Shown in pieces: positions 57,457-64,000 of a stretch of DNA of 64,000 nt. The stretch comes from Dreissena polymorpha. Lineage: Eukaryota; Mollusca; Bivalvia; Myida; Dreissenidae. The DNA lies in assembly GCF_020536995.1 (NCBI RefSeq), contig NC_068360.1, positions 706,292 to 770,291 on the forward strand. Reading direction: 5' to 3'. A program made the position numbers and the translations under genes. Numbering within the stretch: position 1 is the stretch's first letter; every line of letters starts with the position of its first letter. The notes beneath the pieces were generated by a model that saw only the letters and a program-made list of their open reading frames with translations, ran no database searches and was not told the origin of the DNA.

Positions 57457-59577
57457 TAGAGGGAAAGTGTCACTTGAATAAACTGGTTTAAACTCAGTCA
57501 AGTGTAACAACTGGTCAGTGTGTGTCATATGATGACATCTGTCTCGGTGTGTTAAAGTTCTGAAAGAAGTAAACCAAGGATATGTTAATTTTGCCGTCTG
57601 TAGGTATCGGTTTCCATGTTTATTCTGGCACAGCTTCTGAAATTCGCAAAGTATATTAGTACCGATGATAATTGGTGTTGTTTCTGAAAATGTTGTATCA
57701 GGTGAAATAAGAAATAAAGCTGGTTGCTGTCCAGTATCTGGGACACCATCTGTTGTATCTCGTTCAACTTCAATGTAACCAGAGTATGGCAATCTAGAAC
57801 CACTGGCACATTCAATGTTCATAATGTCTGAAACAGTTAAAAGATTAATGTTGATCATAAATTAACAAATTCTACTTGCAAACAGCTTAAATACACATAA
57901 ACACTTCTATCTAATCAATCTAACTCACTTAAAACTATCAGTGCATTCACTGAAATAATTAAAACATTTAACCTTTGAGATTAATTAAAATAAAATTTAA
58001 ATGAGAATTCAAACATAAATCTGAAAAAAAAATCATTATTAGTTCATCATCTATTTCAATACACAATGTACTCAGGATATGCAAAGAGTTTTACTTAATT
58101 AATGCACTTAAGTTCTATTAAATAATGCACTGAGTTTTATTGTATTAATGCACTAATTTCAATTAATTAATGCACTATGTTTTATTTAACTAATGCACTA
58201 ACTTCAATTTAATAATAAGTTTCACTTAATTAATACACTTTGTTTCACTTAACTAATGCACTAAGTTCACTTAAATTATGTACCAAGTTCACTTAAATAA
58301 TGTACTAAGTTCACTTAAATAAATCACTTAGTTCACTTAAATAATGCACTAAGTTCACTTAAATAATGCACTAAGTTCACTTAAATAATGTACTAAGCTT
58401 CACTAAATTTTAACTTTACTGAAGTTAACAAGTATCTACTACAATGTATGCAAATGTAGAAATCAATACACACACAAAAAACACAATTGTTAATCAAAGG
58501 TATTAACTGCTACCAAATTGTTCAAATTAAACAACAAGTCAAAATAAGTGACACTGCTTTCAAATTAATTGATATCAACTCAATCAATTTGAAATTATCA
58601 ATTAACGAGTAACAAAAATAAAATGAATATTTAATTCAGAAAACAATTCAAATGCAAAAGTTCAGATATGTGAACTTGACCGCACACAACTACAATATGT
58701 ATTTTTAACAACTATCATGTAACACATAGTCTTAATACTAATTAATTCTATTTACTAACATTAAAATACTTATTTAACTATTATTAATTTCTACTTGCTT
58801 TCAATATCAATGCAATCTGAATGAAAATTGTTTAATTAAATTATTTAATTAGTTTTATTTAAGTCTATTACTATCAGTCAATGTCAAAATAAATCAGTTA
58901 AATATCATATACATCTTAAGAGACACAATCTAACAGTTATTAAATTATTAATAATATTTTTGTTTTTGTTTGTACTGTCTAACTCATAAAGTATCATACT
59001 TCAACTAAATAGCATTATCGTATGCAATAATTGTTTAAGTATTCCTGTTTAAAGAAGATCTTAATTTCAATGCAAATTAACTTCTCCTAACCAATTTTTT
59101 CTTTATTATGTCCAGCCAGAACATGTGCTTTGAAGCTTAATTCTCCCAACTTAAGAAATAGGTCAATGGTCAGTTGATTTAGTCAACCAATGATATAAGA
59201 CACTCCAGACCTGTGTCAAATGATGTCACTATGGGGAATACCTCTATAGCCAATCAAATGAGAGTTCAAAATAAAGAACAATCTGTGTCAAGTAATGTTC
59301 GATAATGCATGAGCTTGTCAAAATATTTACATGAAAATGTGTAAGGAAGGGCATTTATACATGTATTTACATTATACTGGTACTTCAGACTTCAGTGATT
59401 ACTGTTTGAGTTATGCTCTGTACACTAAAAGTAGGAACTGGTTTAATTACAGTAATAAAGATACAAAAGACCTGTATTCAAGGTTGCATTGTACTAAACT
59501 AGCTAAAAGAATGAAAATAGATGCATATTTAGTAGTTCAAGACATTTAGTGTAAGAACCATCACCAGGGTTTGCAAA
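57457..59577. repeat. Tandem segment copy 5 (terminal copy, no satellite after it)
   Basis: Same organisation; minisatellite at about 58080-58390. The right third (after about 58740) is more diverged than in other copies. It ends at GGGTTTGCAAA, where the other copies pass into satellite type 2. Confidence 0.95.
57551..57827 (-). mobile_element. Retropepsin-like fossil fragment, segment copy 5
   Basis: Same fragment as copies 3 and 4. Partial and broken. It lies on the same strand as the LTR 2.2 kb away at 60026-60181. Confidence 0.65.
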
Positions 59578-60025
59578 AAATGGGGTTATAGTTAGATTTC
59601 AGTGAAATCACTGTCTACAATATCACTTCCAGCAAATATCAAATATTCGGATCTGCAGTTATTTGAACAGAGATTTTACAAATTACACAAAAATAAGCAC
59701 TAAATAATAAAATAACCAGTTTGGACTGGGAAACTATAACTGCAGTTCCTGAATATTTTGAAAACAATGTGTACTATATTTTGAAAACAATGTGTACTCA
59801 CGATACTGTTACAGGTTACATCTGCGAAATTGGCCACTAGATCACAATGTCACTATCCAGTCCTTTAATTTGCAGCGGCACTGGTTAAAGTCACACACTT
59901 CACATAACACACAAAATTCAGTGTCACTGATAAAACACAATAAAAACTGATAAAGTTCTAGTCCGTAGATCCTCCAAACTTGAACGTGAAGGACGCAATG
60001 GTCTTGTCCCCCGTTGGGCGCCATT
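59578..60025 (-). mobile_element. LTR-element leader with lysine-tRNA-type primer binding site (fossil)
   Basis: Read on the minus strand, TGGCGCCCAACGGGGGAC (60023-60006) lies two bases after the LTR end. Its first 12 bases match the primer binding site complementary to tRNA-Lys (TGGCGCCCAACG). A leader of about 200 bp follows with a donor-like GTGAGT near 59805. No gag or pol domain is recognisable in this interval. Incomplete and old. Confidence 0.7.
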
Positions 60026-60181
60026 TGTAATATAGTGTCTTTCTGGTTGGGTTCAATGTTGAATCTCATTATGGTCAGTATATAAAACTTTAAACAATAT
60101 CTTTCAATAATATTGTATTCAATTTTATAATAGTGTTCATAAGAAAATGTTTATCACGAAACACTGTACAGTAGAGTTACA
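60026..60181 (-). mobile_element. LTR of a retroelement, 156 bp (fossil)
   Basis: The minus strand begins TGTAAC at 60181 and ends TTACA at 60026, the TG...CA form with short inverted ends. A TATA-like TTTTATATAC lies at about 60079-60088. The primer binding site follows at the expected place, so this is a 5' LTR. No partner LTR was seen in the window, so no age can be estimated. Confidence 0.7.
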
Positions 60182-60420
60182 CAATTCCCTGTAGATTGGA
60201 TCAAGACTTTTAAAGCCCTGCAATTACACAATAACATACACATAAATATCATATAGAAAACATATAGAATAACCTGCAAGTAAATCATGTTCACACATAA
60301 ACTTATTAACAGGATGTGTTCTAGTGTCCCAATTAAAATAATCCTTTACACATGTATAAATATTCTTTAGGCAATACATATGATAATACAATGCATAGAC
60401 AAGGGACAAAATTGTCACAA
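60182..60420. other. AT-rich spacer
   Basis: Nothing recognised. Confidence 0.4.
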
Positions 60421-60928
60421 AACCAGGTTTTCATTGTGAAAAAAAATCTGATAAAGGGAGACAACTCAAACTGAACTTTGAAATGAACAAACAAAATTAA
60501 CCCCCTTTGTAAGTTTGTTTTAAAATAAATATATTTTTAGTCGTGGCGACCTTGACATTGGAGATATTGACGTGATTCTTTCGTGCGACACACCGTCCCA
60601 TGATGGTGAACAAATGTGCCAAATGATTTTAAAATCTCATAATGAATGACATAGTTATAGCCCAGACAAGCTCAGTTATGGCTATTTTTTACCTTTGAAC
60701 TCAAAGTGTGACCTTGACCTTGGAGATATTGACGTAATTTTTTTCGCGCGACACACCGTCTAATGATGGTTAACAAATGTGCCAAATGATTTTAAAATCT
60801 CACAATAAACGACAAAGTTATGGCCCGGACAAGCTTGTTCCGCCCGGCTGCCAGCCCGCCAGCCCGCCAGCCAGCTCGCCCGCATTCGCCAATCTAATAA
60901 CCAGTTTTTTCCTTCGGAAAACCTGGTT
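60421..60928. mobile_element. Hairpin/TIR element, AACCAGGTTTTC ends, two 162-bp units
   Basis: AACCAGGTTTTC (60421-60432) and its perfect reverse complement (60917-60928) bound the element. The right end is also a hairpin (60899-60928, AACCAGTTTTTTCC then GGAAAACCTGGTT). Two units with GGAGATATTGACGT and GCGACACACCGTC start near 60549 and 60711. A (CAGCCCGC)-type microsatellite lies at about 60848-60885. Confidence 0.85.
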
Positions 60929-61825
60929 AAAAACAGTTAACATCACAGATATAAATTAGAAACAAAAGTTATGTTTTCTTCTCTTTCACACATACACACA
61001 GAATACATATCAACATACCAAATGTGGTTTGGGCTTTTACATCAGTCTGTCTGCCTCTCTTGTCTCACTGACTCGTGATGGTTAAAACTGCAACATAAGA
61101 TTTATGGTGCACAATAGAAAGAGAGTGATAACTGCATATAGGACTTACAAAATGGAAAAGCACAGTACTCTCCCAAATACAGGTTTATACACAAAACCTC
61201 AAAACAAAGTATTTACAAGTAGAGCACTACCCATTTGCAATTGATTCAAAAGTATATAATAACTACAAAAATGTACAAAAGTGTATTTCATGTTTAATAC
61301 AAATTAGTTCTAACCTGGTAAGAAGAAATACAAATGAAGTTATAAAAATCTGCAGCTCAAGCAAAAACTGACTGCTGACACTTTGACTGTCCAGAACACA
61401 ATGCAAAAGAGAGGGAAAAATAATCTGGCTGAACAGGTTTTAAAATCAATCAACTGTTGTAATTGGTCACAGTGGTCACCTGACTGAGTTGATTTAAAGT
61501 CAGTCAACTATGACATTTGGTCACAGTGGTCTAAGATAGATAATTGACTGATAGAATTATTGGAAATTCTACCTGGTTACACCGTTACAGTGTTTTTATA
61601 GTCATTCAAAGCTTTCAATTAATCTTCACCAATTATCATTCCCCAGTACCAATCCTGTTTTAATCAACCTGTAATAGATAAGTTGGCATATGATGACCAC
61701 AAATCTTCAAAACAATTGTTGTAGCACATGTAGTGTTAAGTAGGAAAATAAATTGTACTTTATATGTTACAGTGCTCTGTTGGTCCTCTGACAGAATAGA
61801 AGCCCACTCATGTCATCAACTAACA
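60929..61825. other. AT-rich non-coding DNA
   Basis: No gene recognised. Around 61440-61560 two diverged copies of a TGATTTAAAGTCAGTCAAC-like phrase occur. Confidence 0.45.
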
Positions 61826-62254
61826 AGAGCTGTCAAAAGACAGCGCGCACGACTATTCCAGTGCTTGACAGAATAACATAAGCCATCATGGGGAAATTGT
61901 TCATATTCAATAAGGTCAAGGTAATATAGTCATATTCTAAGTGGAAGAGGACCATAATTGAAACAAATTGATTGCTTATGTTTTAAAGAAGTTGTACTTT
62001 ATAGATGATTCTGAGTTCAGGTATATTTTCCACAATCTATTGAACATTTGTAAAGAAATAAAACAAACTAATAAGATTTTATTTCAAGTTTGATAGCAAT
62101 AGCTTGGGTAGCATGGTTGGAAGCTCCTTCAAAAATAAAATAAAAAAATATTTGTTGTTCTTTTTTTACCATGTTGGGGGGGGGGGTTGTAGGGGGGTGA
62201 AGAGGGGTGTATTATGTGGGAGTGTGGTCATTTATTAATGATCTTTCAAAAACA
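61826..62254 (+). repeat. Repeat fragments (ACAAGAGCTGTC type and G-rich type)
   Basis: It starts ACAAGAGCTGTCAAAAGACAGC, a small palindrome typical of mollusc short elements. From about 62160 it passes into the G-rich GAAGAGGGGTGTATTATGTG phrase of the ACAAGAGCACCG family. Confidence 0.6.
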
Positions 62255-62853
62255 AGAGCTTATCACAGTAGTGCCAAATCCCGCCGACATGTGTTTGCTT
62301 GTATGATAACATTTGTTTTAGAGATTAGAATAATATTTTTAAAACAAATAAAAAGAGATAATTAAAAAACTATGGCTGAAAGAGTTATGGTTCACAGCAC
62401 TTCTCCTAGTTGCCATCTGTTTATATTTCAAGTTTCAAGTAAATCCCTTCAGTAGATTTAGAGGTATGCTCCGGACAAAAATTTACTTTGAAATTCAATA
62501 AAGGGAGATAATTCAAAAACTAAGGTAGTAAAAGTTATGGTTCTTAGTCACTGCACTACTCCTACTTGCCATCTGTTCATATATGAAGTTTCAAGTAAAT
62601 CCCTTCAGTAGATTTAGAGTAATGCTCAAAAATTTACTTTAAAATTATATAAAAGGGGAGATAATTCAACAACTATGGTAGATAGAGTTATGGTTCTTCT
62701 CCTAGTTGCCATCTGTATATATTGTAAGTTTAAAGTAAATCCATTCAATAGATTTGGAGTTATGCTCTGGACAAAGTTTCGGACAGACAGACAGATGGAC
62801 AGACAGACGGGACCAATTACTATATCCCCTCAAAAAAAAATTCAGCGGGAATA
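62255..62853 (+). mobile_element. Hairpin-ended element with about three tandem units and a (GACA)n tail
   Basis: The left end has AATCCCGCCGAC. The right end has a hairpin at 62823-62853 (TATCCCCTC...CAGCGGGAATA), preceded by GACAGACAGACAGATGGAC. Units with GAGATAATTCAAAAACTA, then GAGTTATGGTTC, then TTGCCATCTGTTCATAT occur three times. Confidence 0.7.
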
Positions 62854-62870
62854 ATAAGAAACAAGAGGGC

Positions 62871-63210
62871 CAAGATGGCCCTTGTTCGCTCACCTGAGAG
62901 GAGTCGGTTCATTCAATCTTTACCAAACGTCAAACTTGACCTAGATATTGTCCAAACATTTTCACTATATACATATAGATGCCCCGCCTACTGGCGGCCA
63001 TGTTTTTTCACCGATACAGACCATTTTCAAACACGTCTGAGATATCAATAAAGCCAATGTTTTGACCAACTTTCATATTAATCAACTGACCGGAACCATT
63101 TTCGAACTCAACTCTCATATCAAGGAAACAAACGTTCTGACCAAATTTCATGAAAATTGGGCAAAAAATGTGACTTCTAGAGTGTTCACATGTTTTCACT
63201 CTATTCCAGG
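62871..63210 (+). repeat. ACAAGAGGGCCAAGATGGCCC repeat
   Basis: A terminal palindrome AGGGCCAAGATGGCCCT is followed by CGCTCACCTGAGAGG, a common mollusc short-element start, then diverged text with CCAAATTTCATGAAAATTGG. The end is not resolved. Confidence 0.6.
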
Positions 63211-63728
63211 GATCATATTTTTTTCGGTTTTGTCGGTCCTAGACCGATTGGGGTCAGGAAAGACCAATTGAAAATCCCAGTCGGCCCGATTCTGTTTGCT
63301 ATTAAAATTCCCATGTCATGCAATCGATTACACAGTGTACATGCTAACACACTCTAATGACATTCTTATCTCGATTAGGTGTGATAAACCATTTGCTGCA
63401 GTCTCTAAACCGGTCAGGACCGGTTAATTGCACGTCAGACCAAGAATCAAAAACTTGTGAACAGCGGATTTAAGACGCATCCGAAAAGACGCCTCTGAAT
63501 GCATGCGCTGTAACTAAACAAAACATGCCGATACATTTTCTACCAGCATAATAATTCGGTAATATAATTATGAATGAAAGTCGCGGATCTGATCGACAGA
63601 ACAGCCGAAAGTTATTTTTATGGGCAGAACTTCACATAAAATAGTACACAAGAAAAATAATATACATTTAATAAATCTTTAGTAAAACCGTGTAAGAATC
63701 AAAATAATTCGTGTACTCTATACTTTGT
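63211..63728. other. Non-coding, nothing recognised
   Basis: No gene or clear repeat. Moderate CpG content compared with the rest of the window. Confidence 0.4.
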
Positions 63729-64000
63729 TATCCCCACGCTTTTTGAAAAAAAGGTGGGGATATTGTGGTTATCTCCGCCGTCCGTCCGTCCGTCTGTCTG
63801 TCTGTCCGTCCGTCCTGGCCACTATCTCCTCCTACACTAAAAGCACTAGAACCTTGAAACTTACACACATGGTAGCTATGAGCATATGTGCGACCCTGCA
63901 CTATTTGGAATTTTGATCTGACCCCTGGGTCAAAAGTTATAGCGGTTGGGGTGGGGCCGCGTCAGAAATTATCACTCATTTTTTTAGGTTATTTTACATT
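63729..64000 (+). mobile_element. Second copy of the TATCCCCACGC element, cut by the window end
   Basis: A left hairpin at 63729-63762 (TATCCCCACGC...GGTGGGGATA) is followed by a CCGTCCGTCTGTC microsatellite. It then follows 19100-19310 closely (CACTATCTCCTCCTACACT, CACATGGTAGCTATGAGC). This copy keeps the better hairpin. Confidence 0.9.

Noticed and set aside
41592-59549. A roughly 70-codon plus-strand frame (MKMCNEVHSYMYLHYTG...) in the right part of the tandem segment copies
   Set aside because: It recurs because the segment is duplicated, and it is interrupted in copies 1 and 2. It resembles no known protein and has no splice or signal features. Comparison of synonymous and non-synonymous changes would decide.

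Overview
The window is from a eukaryote, almost certainly a bivalve mollusc. A heterodont such as a dreissenid mussel is my guess; no single-copy marker confirms it. The reasons are AT-rich non-coding DNA with spliced genes (GT..AG introns), many short non-autonomous repeats of the kind described from bivalves (internal tandem repeats of about 145-175 bp, ACRG-type microsatellite tails, terminal hairpins), and RTE-type and other LINE relics. It is gene-poor: I can support one probable host gene and one decayed host gene, and nearly everything else is repeat.

1-8 kb: a foldback inverted repeat (255-985); a two-exon minus-strand gene for a small secreted 12-cysteine protein (exons 1149-1447 and 1933-1999); SINE-like fragments; a (TA)n tract; and a decayed RTE-type LINE (minus, 6900-7870). 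8-13.2 kb: a 1.79 kb candidate DNA transposon with 46-bp ends (8057-9843), a 310-bp MITE (11872-12181), a nearly intact tRNA-Leu(UAA) (12577-12658, minus) and a LINE 3' end with a (GAA)n tail.

15.5-32.5 kb: a succession of short elements. Several share one plan: a hairpin at one end whose stem matches a single terminal inverted repeat at the other end, with tandem repeats between. Among them lie two exons of a pseudogenised axonemal dynein heavy chain (16527-16610, 17773-17982), a LINE zinc-finger tail (21733-22181), and a large foldback-like block of GTGCGCTTTT palindromes (25816-26785 and 28950-29528) around about 2.1 kb of otherwise single-copy DNA.

33-59.6 kb: a large tandem structure. 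A satellite with monomers of about 72-77 bp and a trimeric higher-order repeat (about 222 bp) fills 32985-37983. It is followed by five tandem copies of a segment, with spacings of 5844, 4570, 3502 and 4494 bp, separated by arrays of the same satellite or of a diverged 79-81 bp relative and by pearl-like elements. Each segment carries, on the minus strand, a retropepsin-like fragment of an old LTR-type element. Copy 1 alone holds a 651-bp TA-flanked MITE, and the other copies provide the empty site.

59.6-64 kb: an LTR with a lysine-tRNA-type primer binding site (minus strand), then more short hairpin/TIR elements; the last is cut by the window end and is a second copy of the family at 19064-20035. 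Perfect estrogen-response-type palindromes (GGTCAnnnTGACC) occur at least 11 times, all inside two of the tandem-repeat element families.
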